A stretch of 64,000 nucleotides of DNA from Dongia sedimenti (GCA_030715195.1 JAUYVI010000007.1:62001-126000); one strand, 5' to 3'. Positions 44,507 to 53,351 are shown, counted from the first letter of the stretch. Numbers and translations are program-made. Notes: a model not told the origin generated them from the sequence alone.

Positions 44507-47500
44507 GGGAAGCGGATCCCATCGACCGTTCCTGGCCCAACTCCTCTCCGCGGCCAAGACGCAAAGGGCGGATTCTCAGGCTGGCCGGCTCGGTCCTGGC
44601 CATCTCAATTCTGCTCGCCGGTTACTTTGCCGTCCACGACGATCCGCACATCGGAGTCCCGGCGCTCAGCGTCACTTTGGTGGGGACGTTTGACGACAAG
44701 AACCTCAACGGCCACGCCGATGTCGGCGAACCGATTGCATACGTCATGAAGGTCAAGAACACTGGCGATCTGCATTTGCGCCGGGTGACGCCCAAGACCG
44801 AAAGGCCTCGTTTTAACGGCCGTGCAGCGGAAGGCACGCCTTCCGCCTTTCTTCCAGCCTCATTGGATCTGGCCCCCGCGGCGGAGAAGTCCTTTACCTT
44901 CGCTTACACACTCGTTCAGGCGGACATTGACAATGGCGGTCCCATCTATAACAGCGCGTCGGCATCGGGCGCAGACCCGCAAGGCACGACTGTGCAGAGT
45001 GACCCGGCTGATTTCACTATCGAGTTGATCCAATCGTCGAAGCTCTACGTCGTCAAAGACGGCGTGCTCAATGATGCGAATCGCAACGGCTACGCCGATA
45101 CCGGCGAAACGATCACCTACACGATCACCGTGAAAAATACCGGAAACACGACTCTGCATCAGATAACGCCTCAAGATTCGGGGCCGCGCTTTTCTGGCCA
45201 TCCGGCGACAGGCTCTCTTTCGGCCTTCTCACCTGCATCTTCGGATTTGGCGCCAGCCGAGGAGCGCATCTTCCAGGCAACCTACCCATTGGCACAGGCC
45301 GACATCGATCTCGGAGACACAATCTCCAACAGCGCTACAGCTTCAGGTGTCGACCCCCGAGGTAGTCCCGTCAAGGCGAGTCCAGCGCGCGTGACGTTTT
45401 CGGTAGATCGAGCGCCGCAGCCTAAGTCCAGTGCGGGATCGAACGAGAAGAAGACTTCGAGCGCCACTGCCAGATCAGGCAAGGTGACCGATGCGAAGCC
45501 CGAAGCGCAGAAAGACACGAGCAGCACGGGCATGGGGGCAATTGGTCCAGCCGTCACGCTCGACGGGAGTGCCGGTAGCGAGCCGAGTTCAGCGGCAAGT
45601 CCGACGCCGGCTGTTTCGACAGCCGAAGGCCGCCCTCCGAGCGCCCAGAACGGCAGCATCGATGGTGATCCTGGAGCAATACCCAAGTCCGAACCATCGC
45701 TGGAAACGGGAAACGGCTTACCCCGAGCCGACGACGGCGAAACAGCCTTTGTCATTTCCGTAGATGGCGAGACGCTGGACAAGAGCGGTGCTCGGAGAAG
45801 CCTGGCCATTCCGGAGAATGGAGCAGGATCTGGCGACGCGGCCATGGACATTCAAATCAAGTTCGACGGCTTGGATACCAAGACCCAGCTTAACGTGTTG
45901 GCGATACCCTCGAAGAGTAACTTTCAGGCTGGCGATACGGTATCATTCCGTACCGCCGCGAACTATCCTGACTTCATTGACCGCGCTGAAATCCGCATCA
46001 GCGAGGTTGGCGAGGACGGTCCAAGTGAGCCAGTCGCTATTGTGCCGGTGCCCGTTAACGGTGAGGCGCAGTGGGTGGTTCCAGCTGACAAGATGCCAGG
46101 GAAACGCCGCAAGCTCACGTATCTGCTGAGAGTCTACGACAAGCAGGGTCGCTACGACGAGACAGAGGCGCTCCTTATTTCAGAGGCGCGCCACAGTCCG
46201 GTGGATCCAAGCGACGAAGCGGCTGTTCCGAGATTGGGCGAGGATCGGACGGCACGCAAGGGAATCTCGGTCTGGGGCGGGGCGGTGACAGTCTATGGGC
46301 GCAATGTACCCGCCGGAGGCACTGTCGAGGCGTTTGGAGCAGCCACCCCGATCGACCGCAACGGCAGCTTCGCCGTGCAGAGAATTCTTCCGCCAGGACA
46401 GCACAGGATCGAGGTCGCTGTCGTCGGGCCAAAGGGATCTCTCAGATTCAGCCGCGATATCGAGATTCCGGAAAACGACTGGTTCTTCGTCGCGCTCGCC
46501 GACCTCACCGTCGGGAAGCAGATCGGCGACAAGGGAATCGAGGACGTGCGCGATGGTGAGTACGATGCGGTCTACAACAAGGGCCGGCTTGCCTTCTACT
46601 TGAAGGGTAAGATCCAGGGCAAATACCTGGTCACTGCCGCGGCCGACACCAACGAGGAGGAGCTACGCGACCTGTTCCAGAACTTGGACCAGAAGGACGC
46701 GCGACAGGTACTGAAGAACCTCGACCCAGATGACTTCTATCCAGTCTATGGCGACGATTCAACGATGGCCGAGGATGCACCCACTGATGGTCGGCTCTAT
46801 GTGCGGTTGGAGCGTGATGCCAGCCATATCATGTGGGGCAACTACAAGACGCGAATCTCAGGCACCGAATTCCTCAAGTCCGAAAGAAAGCTCTATGGCG
46901 CCGATGCCGTCTACAAGTCGGATGAGGTCACCGCTTTCGGCGAAAGGAGCACGGAAGTGACGGCCTATGGCGCACAGCCCGACACGTTGCCGCAGCGCGA
47001 GGAATTCCTGGCCACCGGGGGCTCGGCGTACTTCATGAAGAAGCACGACATCGTTGCCGGCTCGGAGACCGTCACGGTGGAAACTCGAGATCCGACCACC
47101 GGCGCCGTGATCGGCTCGACGGCGCTGATCTACGGCGAAGACTATGACTTCAACTATGTGCAGGGCGTCCTGGAGCTTGCCGAGCCCTTGTCGTCATCCA
47201 GCGGAACGGGTGCCGCCGTTCGTGAAGGGGCACTCGGTGGCGGGAAGATCTACCTCGTGGTCCAGTACGAATACACGCCGTCGATAGACGATCTTGACGG
47301 CTACAGCTACGGAGCACGGGTGCAGCAATGGATCGGCGACAACTTGCGGATCGGGATTACCGCGCAAAAGGAGGGCAGTGGCGACGCGGATCAGAAGGCC
47401 TATGGCCTGGACGTTCGGCTGCGCGCGTCCGAGAAGACCTTTCTCGACATGGAAATCGCACATTCCGAGGGCCCGGGCTTCGGGGCGGATGCGTCCGACA

Positions 47501-49194
47501 ATGGCGGCTTGAGCTGGGATGAGGAGCAGGAATCCGATGCTGGAAGCGCGACGGCTTGGCGTCTCAGGGGGCAAGCCGACCTGGCTGAGCTGACGAGCGA
47601 TGCTGTCAAAGGCAGTGCCGATGGATACTACCAGCAAAAGGACGCCGGCTTTTCCACGCTGAACGAAGACACCAGCGTGGAACAGACGTTGAAGGGCGCA
47701 CACTCGACCCTGCAACTCACCGAGCAGGTGGTCGCCGATATCGGCTACGACAGCTACTGGGACGGCTATGGTCGTTCGAAGCACTCTGGGACAGCCAATC
47801 TGGCTTGGCAGATCGACCGGCACTGGAAAGTCTCGCTCGGCAGCAACTACACAGACCTCGAAAATCCCTTGTCCTCGAACTCGGGTTGGAACGGCGCGCG
47901 CCTCGATGGTGGCTTGCGCCTGGACCATCGCTGGGACGAGGATCATCTTGCCTATGCCTTCAATCAGGCGACCGTCTTTCGTTCAGACGATATCCGGCGC
48001 AATGACCGATTCGGATTGGGCGCAGAGCTCAAGTTGACCGACACGGTGGGCATCAAGGGCGAGGCCTCGTACGGCACTCTTGGGCTCGGGGGACTGTTCG
48101 CTTTCACCTACGATCCGAGCCCGGACGATCACAGCTATCTTGGCTACAGGCTCGACCCCGATAGGGCCTACGATCCATCCAGCAGTGATGAGCTCACCGG
48201 CGCCGACGCCGGGACGATCGTGGCCGGCAAGAAGCGCCGAGTGGGCGACTTTGCCTCGTTCTATCTCGAAGACAGTTATGACATGTTCGGCGAGCGGCGC
48301 TCGCTGATCGAGACCTATGGACTCGAATACACGCCCAACGAAGCTTGGAGCTTCAACGCAAGCCTGGAGGCCGGCAACGTCGACGACGATACGATCGACG
48401 CAAGCACGGGCCTGGAGCGCTCGGACTACGACCGTATCGGGCCGGGCTTTGGGCTTCGGTATAAGGACGAGGTTGCGGGCATCGAGGCTAAGCTGCGGGG
48501 TGAGTTTCGCATCGAGGACTCGGAGGATGGCACCCGCGACCAGAATACCTACTACCTGACCGGCGGCCTGTCCTGGAAGACCAGTGACGACTGGCGCTTC
48601 CTCTCACATGCCAGCACCGTGATTTCGCGAGGAACGTCATCCTCGAGTGCGCTCGACGATACGAACTACATCGAGACGTCGCTGGGATTTGCATATCGGC
48701 CGATAGACAACGATCGTTTCAACGCACTGTTCAAGTACACCAATCTCTATGATGTCACGGATAGCGCAGGGTCGAACGGCAGCTCGGTCGGCGACAGCAC
48801 TGATCCAGCGCAGATCAGCCATATCCTATCCGCTGATGTCAGCTACGATCTCTCGTCCTGGTTCACTATCGGGAGCAAATATGGCGTCCGGATCGGAGAG
48901 GTTCGCGGAGGCGACACGGGGAGCGACGAATGGGAACACTCAACGGCGCACCTTGGGATCCTTCGGGGTGACTTTCATGTCGTCAAGAAATGGGATGTCT
49001 TGATCGAAGGTCGGGTCATGTGGATGCCGGAAGCCGGGACGACCGATCTCGGGGCCGTCGCGGGGCTCTACTATCACGTCGGCGACAATCTGAAGATCGG
49101 TGCCGGTTTCAATGCCGGCCGCTTCTCGGATGATTTGCGTGATGTTACGCTGAACGACCGGGGATTGTTCTTTAATGTCGTCGGAAAGTTTTAA
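44503..49194 (+). CDS. Giant partner protein: two repeats, linker, conserved extracellular domain and C-terminal outer-membrane barrel
   Basis: It has 1563 residues. A basic N-terminus and one hydrophobic segment (LRLAGSVLAISILLAGYFAV, about 25-45) act as signal or anchor. Two more calcium-loop repeats follow (DDKNLNGHADVGE and NDANRNGYADTGE), then a Ser/Ala/Gly-rich linker near 300-440. A conserved region (WFFVALADLTVGKQIGDKG, LAFYLKGKIQGKYL, DDFYPVYGDDST) lies at about 660-770. The last ~600 residues alternate in beta-strand fashion with aromatic-rich strands and end in NVVGKF, a terminal Phe typical of outer-membrane barrels. Related proteins often join these parts with the upstream gene's domains in one chain. 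The split here is unusual. Probable function: outer-membrane anchor or secretion pore for the partner. Confidence 0.78.
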   Translation: MREADPIDRSWPNSSPRPRRKGRILRLAGSVLAISILLAGYFAVHDDPHIGVPALSVTLVGTFDDKNLNGHADVGEPIAYVMKVKNTGDLHLRRVTPKTERPRFNGRAAEGTPSAFLPASLDLAPAAEKSFTFAYTLVQADIDNGGPIYNSASASGADPQGTTVQSDPADFTIELIQSSKLYVVKDGVLNDANRNGYADTGETITYTITVKNTGNTTLHQITPQDSGPRFSGHPATGSLSAFSPASSDLAPAEERIFQATYPLAQADIDLGDTISNSATASGVDPRGSPVKASPARVTFSVDRAPQPKSSAGSNEKKTSSATARSGKVTDAKPEAQKDTSSTGMGAIGPAVTLDGSAGSEPSSAASPTPAVSTAEGRPPSAQNGSIDGDPGAIPKSEPSLETGNGLPRADDGETAFVISVDGETLDKSGARRSLAIPENGAGSGDAAMDIQIKFDGLDTKTQLNVLAIPSKSNFQAGDTVSFRTAANYPDFIDRAEIRISEVGEDGPSEPVAIVPVPVNGEAQWVVPADKMPGKRRKLTYLLRVYDKQGRYDETEALLISEARHSPVDPSDEAAVPRLGEDRTARKGISVWGGAVTVYGRNVPAGGTVEAFGAATPIDRNGSFAVQRILPPGQHRIEVAVVGPKGSLRFSRDIEIPENDWFFVALADLTVGKQIGDKGIEDVRDGEYDAVYNKGRLAFYLKGKIQGKYLVTAAADTNEEELRDLFQNLDQKDARQVLKNLDPDDFYPVYGDDSTMAEDAPTDGRLYVRLERDASHIMWGNYKTRISGTEFLKSERKLYGADAVYKSDEVTAFGERSTEVTAYGAQPDTLPQREEFLATGGSAYFMKKHDIVAGSETVTVETRDPTTGAVIGSTALIYGEDYDFNYVQGVLELAEPLSSSSGTGAAVREGALGGGKIYLVVQYEYTPSIDDLDGYSYGARVQQWIGDNLRIGITAQKEGSGDADQKAYGLDVRLRASEKTFLDMEIAHSEGPGFGADASDNGGLSWDEEQESDAGSATAWRLRGQADLAELTSDAVKGSADGYYQQKDAGFSTLNEDTSVEQTLKGAHSTLQLTEQVVADIGYDSYWDGYGRSKHSGTANLAWQIDRHWKVSLGSNYTDLENPLSSNSGWNGARLDGGLRLDHRWDEDHLAYAFNQATVFRSDDIRRNDRFGLGAELKLTDTVGIKGEASYGTLGLGGLFAFTYDPSPDDHSYLGYRLDPDRAYDPSSSDELTGADAGTIVAGKKRRVGDFASFYLEDSYDMFGERRSLIETYGLEYTPNEAWSFNASLEAGNVDDDTIDASTGLERSDYDRIGPGFGLRYKDEVAGIEAKLRGEFRIEDSEDGTRDQNTYYLTGGLSWKTSDDWRFLSHASTVISRGTSSSSALDDTNYIETSLGFAYRPIDNDRFNALFKYTNLYDVTDSAGSNGSSVGDSTDPAQISHILSADVSYDLSSWFTIGSKYGVRIGEVRGGDTGSDEWEHSTAHLGILRGDFHVVKKWDVLIEGRVMWMPEAGTTDLGAVAGLYYHVGDNLKIGAGFNAGRFSDDLRDVTLNDRGLFFNVVGKF

Positions 49195-49713
49195 GGAACA
49201 ACTTTCATATTGAGAAAGAGATCGAGAACTCGGACAGGGGGCGAGGGAGGAAGGCGAGGGATCGCCGGTTGATTGACAGCCATCGCTGAGTACATCGCTT
49301 GATGTCCCTTTACCAGTTGACGAAGATCCAGGTACGTTTGGTAGAGAGACACCTGAATGAGCCTATCGGGGGCGCTTCGTGTTGTGGCGTAGATTCACTC
49401 GGCCAGTTTTGGGCCCTGACTATCTCCCTAGAACGACTTGGTCGCGAACTGTCTCTAGAGCAGAACCTCGACCGCCGCTCCTGCAGAGGGCTGGCGGCCA
49501 GTGGCGACTCATGGCCGGCCGCTTTTCCGCAAGGTCCTCCGGTATCGCTCCTGAAGTGTTCCGCAAGTTGTGCGATACCCAAGAATGGCTGGGTTTCGTA
49601 TCGCGGAAGTTTCCGGAAAGCTGCATTTTGTTTGATTGCTTTTCGCGAGTTGGACCACCCCTGGAGAACGGCTCCATGGGACTCGCCCGACCTACCTGCG
49701 CGGCAAGCTGCAC
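49195..49713. other. Intergenic region before the second two-component pair
   Basis: There is no supported gene; overlapping small frames lack ribosome sites and homology. Near 49285-49300 is a short hairpin (ACATC-GCTT-GATGT). At 49572-49604 is a larger inverted repeat, listed separately. Composition is less GC-rich than neighbouring genes. The promoter of response regulator 2 must be here. Confidence 0.4.
49572..49604. promoter_or_regulatory. Inverted repeat GCGATAC...GTATCGC upstream of response regulator 2
   Basis: GCGATAC (49572-49578) and GTATCGC (49598-49604) are perfect 7-base arms with an inner CCCA/TGGG pair. The arm shares GCGATAC with the operator-like repeats at 37926 and 51849. 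It lies about 110 bases before the regulator start and could be an operator or hairpin. Confidence 0.35.
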
Positions 49714-50430
49714 ATGAACCAGATGTCGCGCTCAATCTTGATCGTCGACGACGACGATGAAATTCGCAGCCTCGTAGGCGACTTGCTCCGCAGGGAACGC
49801 TTCTCCGTTACCGAAGCAGAGAATGCAACGGAAATGGACAACGTTCTTCGACGCATGCGACCGGACGTGCTCATTCTTGACTTGATGCTGCCGGGTGAGG
49901 ACGGGCTGTCGATCTGCCGAAGAATCCGATCCGAGAGCGGCGTGCCGATTCTCATGCTCACCGCCAAGCACGAAGAAACCGACAAGGTCGTCGGACTGGA
50001 ACTGGGAGCGGATGACTACTTGGTCAAGCCCTTCGGCACACGAGAGCTGCTCGCGCGAATCCGCGCCTTGCTCCGGCGGGCCGCTGCCCAGCCGGTCACG
50101 GCGCCGTCGCGCCGCTTTGCGTTCGACCGGTTTGTCATCGATCTGGATGCAAGGCAGATTACGGACGACGAGGGCATGCCGGTCTCTCTCACCACGGCGG
50201 AGTTCGATTTGCTGTCCTGCCTGGTCCTGCGGCCGCGCCGCGTACTCTCCCGAGACCAGATTCTTGACTGGACCCAAGGTCGAGCGGCAGATCCCCTTGA
50301 TCGGACCGTGGACATACTTGTTTCCCGTTTGCGCCGGAAACTGGACGCGGCAAGCCCAGGATCGCGTATCATTAGCACCGTACGGAACGGAGGATATCTG
50401 CTTACGGTGGCCGTCAAGAACGTATCCTGA
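49714..50430 (+). CDS. OmpR-family response regulator, copy 2
   Basis: ATG 49714 (MNQMSRSILIVDDDDE) gives 238 residues; the open frame reaches 49636 but has no ribosome site there. Receiver: acidic DDDD near 12, Asp56 in LILDLMLPGEDG, MLTAK, VKPF. Winged helix ends ISTVRNGGYLLTVAV. It shares LDLMLPGEDGLSICRR and RELLARIRA with copy 1 but lacks the Pro-rich linker. It overlaps its kinase by one base, as copy 1 does. Confidence 0.93.
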   Translation: MNQMSRSILIVDDDDEIRSLVGDLLRRERFSVTEAENATEMDNVLRRMRPDVLILDLMLPGEDGLSICRRIRSESGVPILMLTAKHEETDKVVGLELGADDYLVKPFGTRELLARIRALLRRAAAQPVTAPSRRFAFDRFVIDLDARQITDDEGMPVSLTTAEFDLLSCLVLRPRRVLSRDQILDWTQGRAADPLDRTVDILVSRLRRKLDAASPGSRIISTVRNGGYLLTVAVKNVS

Positions 50431-51782
50431 TGCTCCGCTTGGGACTCTCTTTCCGCATTCTCTTGATCGGGCTGACCGCGGGCCTTTCGATCTGGACGAC
50501 GATGATTGCGTTCTACTATTGGAACAATGGCGCCGAGCGTACGGCCTCTCTTCCTTCCGCCGCCCAGCTCCTGGCCATTACCCGCGTCGTCAACAATGCG
50601 TCATCTGACCAACGCGTGCTCGCGCTTCAGGCTGTCGGGTCATCCCTCATCAAGGCGAGGATATCGGATGAATCGAGGGTCGCCGTCGCTGATGCGCGGG
50701 AACTCGTTGGTGACAAGCGATTCTCTGAATACAGGCAGAGCCTCGGCGGCGCGCTGATATCCGTCCGGCAGATCGGTGAGTCCTACGGTGACATGTGGCG
50801 ACCACGTCTATTTGCTGGAGCAGCCGGGCCACTCGAGTTCCGCATCCGGCTGACCGACTCGAAGTTGCTCATTGTCGACACCGGGGCGCCATTTTCCACG
50901 ACGGTGTGGGGCTTGCCGATGGGCATGGCGCCGGCGCTCATCGGAACATTCTTTGCTTTCATCGCTGTCATGATGCTGCACAACGACATTCGCCCCCTGA
51001 CCCGCCTGGCTGCTGCAGTCGACCAGGTCGACTTGACCGGACGTTTGCTGCAACTGCCACGGATCCGCGCCAGTGCGCCGGAAACAAAGGCGCTACTTCG
51101 GGCCTTCGAGCAGATGCAATCCAGGCTCCATTCCATGTTCCGCACGCGCCTCGCCCTGGTCGGAGGCATCCAGCATGATATCCGTACCTATGCCACGCGA
51201 CTGAGGTTGCGCCTGCATGCCGTTCAGGAAGAACGAGAGCGCGAGCGAATGGAGAGCGACATCGCCGAGATGATCCAGCTCTTGGATGATGCGCTCTTGG
51301 CGGCTCGTGGCGGAGCCGATGCACTGAACGAGGAGCTGCTTGACCTGCGCGAGATCGTTGAACAGGCGATTCACGAAGCCAGGTACGAAAACGCGAGAAT
51401 TTCACTAAGCCCCGGACTTCCCCAGCAGTCGATCTCAGTTATTGGAGATCGTCTCGCGCTGCGCCGCGTCTTGTTCAACGTCATAGACAACGCGTTGAAG
51501 TATGGCGGCAAGGCGCACCTGTCGCTTGCCGCCGCTGCTGCCGCGGTCGAACTGTTGGTAGATGACGACGGTCCGGGTATACCGCCTGAGAAGCGAGAAA
51601 TCGTCTTCGAGCCCTTCGCGCGGCTCGAGCCCTCAAGGGCACGGACGACCGGTGGCGCCGGCCTCGGTCTGGCGATCGTCCGCAACCTGATTGAATCGCA
51701 CGGGGGCACGGTGGGAATTGCCAACGCTCCCGATGGCGGGGCCAGAATCATCATTCGGCTCCCTCTGTTCAAGCCTGCATAA
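50430..51782 (+). CDS. Sensor histidine kinase, copy 2
   Basis: It has 450 residues with membrane segments near 8-30 and 158-180 around a ~125-residue periplasmic domain. His249 lies in IQHDIRTYATRLRLR, again with Tyr in place of the usual Pro. N box NVIDNALKYG, then DDDGPGIP and AGLGLAIV. It is paralogous to kinase 1 in the cytoplasmic half. The periplasmic halves show no obvious similarity, so inputs probably differ while outputs may overlap. Confidence 0.92.
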   Translation: MLRLGLSFRILLIGLTAGLSIWTTMIAFYYWNNGAERTASLPSAAQLLAITRVVNNASSDQRVLALQAVGSSLIKARISDESRVAVADARELVGDKRFSEYRQSLGGALISVRQIGESYGDMWRPRLFAGAAGPLEFRIRLTDSKLLIVDTGAPFSTTVWGLPMGMAPALIGTFFAFIAVMMLHNDIRPLTRLAAAVDQVDLTGRLLQLPRIRASAPETKALLRAFEQMQSRLHSMFRTRLALVGGIQHDIRTYATRLRLRLHAVQEERERERMESDIAEMIQLLDDALLAARGGADALNEELLDLREIVEQAIHEARYENARISLSPGLPQQSISVIGDRLALRRVLFNVIDNALKYGGKAHLSLAAAAAAVELLVDDDGPGIPPEKREIVFEPFARLEPSRARTTGGAGLGLAIVRNLIESHGGTVGIANAPDGGARIIIRLPLFKPA

Positions 51783-51850
51783 GGTGGGGGCTTGACTTGC
51801 CGATAGGGCTTGTCCGACGCTCCTATTGGACAGATGCCGCCTGCCCGCGC

Positions 51851-51868
51851 GATACAAATTGATACAAT
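51851..51868. promoter_or_regulatory. Tandem half-site GATACAAA-N2-GATACAAT (before hydroxylase copy 2)
   Basis: GATACAA repeats exactly at 51851 and 51861, a 10-bp period. In the shared register, TACAAA is at 51853-51858 and TACAAT at 51863-51868. It is the same arrangement as at 35878 and 37920. Confidence 0.5.
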
Positions 51869-52085
51869 TTGCTACCGCCTGGAAATCTTCCGGAATCCAA
51901 TGACTGGCAAATTGGCACCACCGTTGAACCCGCGGTGCGCCACCGATGCTGAGCGCGCACGAAGAGCAGGTTAGCGGTTGTGAGAGGCGGAAGAATGGCA
52001 CGGGAGGCCAAGCTTCCGATAGCGCCCAGGACTCGGTAAGCACGGTGCGCCATCCCCCTGGCGTCGCGCAGGTAACCGGGCGCTC

Positions 52086-52133
52086 GACCGGCTTCCAGAG
52101 CAGCGCCCCGGGGTGTCTGCCTGGAAGCCGGTC
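52086..52133. promoter_or_regulatory. Perfect 13-bp stem-loop in the leader of hydroxylase copy 2
   Basis: GACCGGCTTCCAG (52086-52098) and CTGGAAGCCGGTC (52121-52133) are perfect complements around a 22-base loop that contains a CCCCGGGG palindrome. The stem ends 32 bases before ATG 52166. No T run follows. It could be an mRNA-stabilising, attenuation or protein-binding element. Copy 1 also has a stem-loop just before its start. Confidence 0.6.
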
Positions 52134-52165
52134 AAACTTCGCAGAAGCCACTGGACGGAGCGTCA

Positions 52166-53017
52166 ATGATGGAAATCGAGATCCTTGATGCCGTACGACC
52201 GCACGGTGGGCTTTCCTTGATCGTCCTCCTGCTGGTCATCGCCGAGTTCACGTGGTTGCGATTCGGTGAGCGCAGCGGCGATAGCGCGCGGAACTATGAT
52301 CTTCGCGAGAGCGCCGCTACAGGGGCGATTCTTGTCGGGCAGCTTCTGATGCGCAGCCTGACAGCATTCGTGCTGGCACCGGTGTATTTCCGAGTGGCCG
52401 AGCATGCCATCATGAGGATCGAGATGAGTAGCGCTCTATCCTGGGTGGCCCTTCTTTTAGTGGTTGATCTTGCATACTACTGGTTCCACAGATTGAGTCA
52501 CCAAGTGGCGTGGCTGTGGGCAACTCATGCCGTCCATCATTCTTCGACACGGTTCAATTTGAGTGCCGCTTATCGCTTGGGTTGGACGAATCTCATTTCA
52601 TTGGGGTGGCTCTTCTTTCTTGTGCCGATTCTGATTGGTTTTCCACCCGCGGCCGTAGCAGGAATGCTCAGCGCCAATCTTACCTATCAGATCTTTCTCC
52701 ACACCTGCGTGGTGGGGCGCTTAGGACCGCTGGAATGGGTGTTCAATACGCCCGCGCACCATCGGGTACACCACGCGGTGAATGAAAGTTGCCGGGATCG
52801 AAATTTCGGCGGAGTGCTGATCGTCTTCGATCGGCTCTTCGGCACTTTCGCGGAGGCTCCGCACGGCGAAACGTTGCGGTACGGCACCGTGGACACACTG
52901 GCGGGTTACAATCCTTTCGCGATCGCTTTCAGCGGATGGCTGCGGCTGATCGAGCGCGCCCGGGCCGCCCGTTCGTTCGCCGGCGTCTTGCGGGTTACGC
53001 TCGGACGACCGCGCTGA
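52166..53017 (+). CDS. Sterol desaturase / fatty acid hydroxylase family membrane protein, copy 2
   Basis: It has 283 residues with four or so membrane segments. His boxes: HRLSH near residue 112, HAVHHSS near 126, and HHRVHHA near 209, plus NESCRDRNFGGVLIVFDRLFGTFAEAP. It is paralogous to the minus-strand copy at 30893-31765. The two lie at the outer edges of the region, one beside each two-component pair. Probable di-iron lipid hydroxylase of the inner membrane. Confidence 0.88.
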   Translation: MMEIEILDAVRPHGGLSLIVLLLVIAEFTWLRFGERSGDSARNYDLRESAATGAILVGQLLMRSLTAFVLAPVYFRVAEHAIMRIEMSSALSWVALLLVVDLAYYWFHRLSHQVAWLWATHAVHHSSTRFNLSAAYRLGWTNLISLGWLFFLVPILIGFPPAAVAGMLSANLTYQIFLHTCVVGRLGPLEWVFNTPAHHRVHHAVNESCRDRNFGGVLIVFDRLFGTFAEAPHGETLRYGTVDTLAGYNPFAIAFSGWLRLIERARAARSFAGVLRVTLGRPR

Positions 53018-53120
53018 CAGACCAATCCGTGGTGGTCTAACAGTGCATTGCATGCGGCGTCAGGTTACACACCTCGGTCCTGCGAATCGGCACAGCATTC
53101 TGGCGACGAGGCTTCAAACG

Positions 53121-53351
53121 ATGAATCGGATCTTCACCCTTTCCCTTCCTTTTGTTTCATTCGTTGCGATCGGCCGGCTGGGCGCGGGCTTGTTCTGCTT
53201 GTTTCTGCAGTTGACGTTGATTGGCTGGATACCAGCGGCAATCTGGGCGTCGTTCGTCGTCTCACGGCACCATACGGAGAGCAAGATTGCCGGCGCGTTC
53301 GCCCGGGCGCAGCGATCCAATCGCTATCCTGCCGCCGTTTTCGATTTTTGA
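53121..53351 (+). CDS. Small membrane protein, Pmp3/YqaE-like
   Basis: ATG 53121 gives 76 residues starting MNRIFTLSLPFVSFVAIG. The second hydrophobic stretch CLFLQLTLIGWIPAAIWASFVV follows the Pmp3/YqaE pattern (LLTLLGWIPGxIHAxYVV), with Ala-Ser for the usual His. The Lys/Arg-rich tail would be cytoplasmic. Similarity is short and the start is uncertain. Confidence 0.5.
   Translation: MNRIFTLSLPFVSFVAIGRLGAGLFCLFLQLTLIGWIPAAIWASFVVSRHHTESKIAGAFARAQRSNRYPAAVFDF

Larger units (their letters stand above)
51783..52165. other. Intergenic region before hydroxylase copy 2
   Basis: There is no supported gene in 383 bases. It holds the third TACAAA tandem (51853-51868) and a strong stem-loop (52086-52133), both listed separately. 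Confidence 0.5.

Noticed and set aside
49379..49717. A 112-residue plus-strand frame before response regulator 2
   Set aside because: No ribosome site, no family pattern, and several competing frames of equal length on both strands in the same interval.
53019..53038. AGACCA...TGGTCT inverted repeat after hydroxylase 2 as a terminator
   Set aside because: The 6-bp stem with an 8-base loop and no T run is too weak to call.
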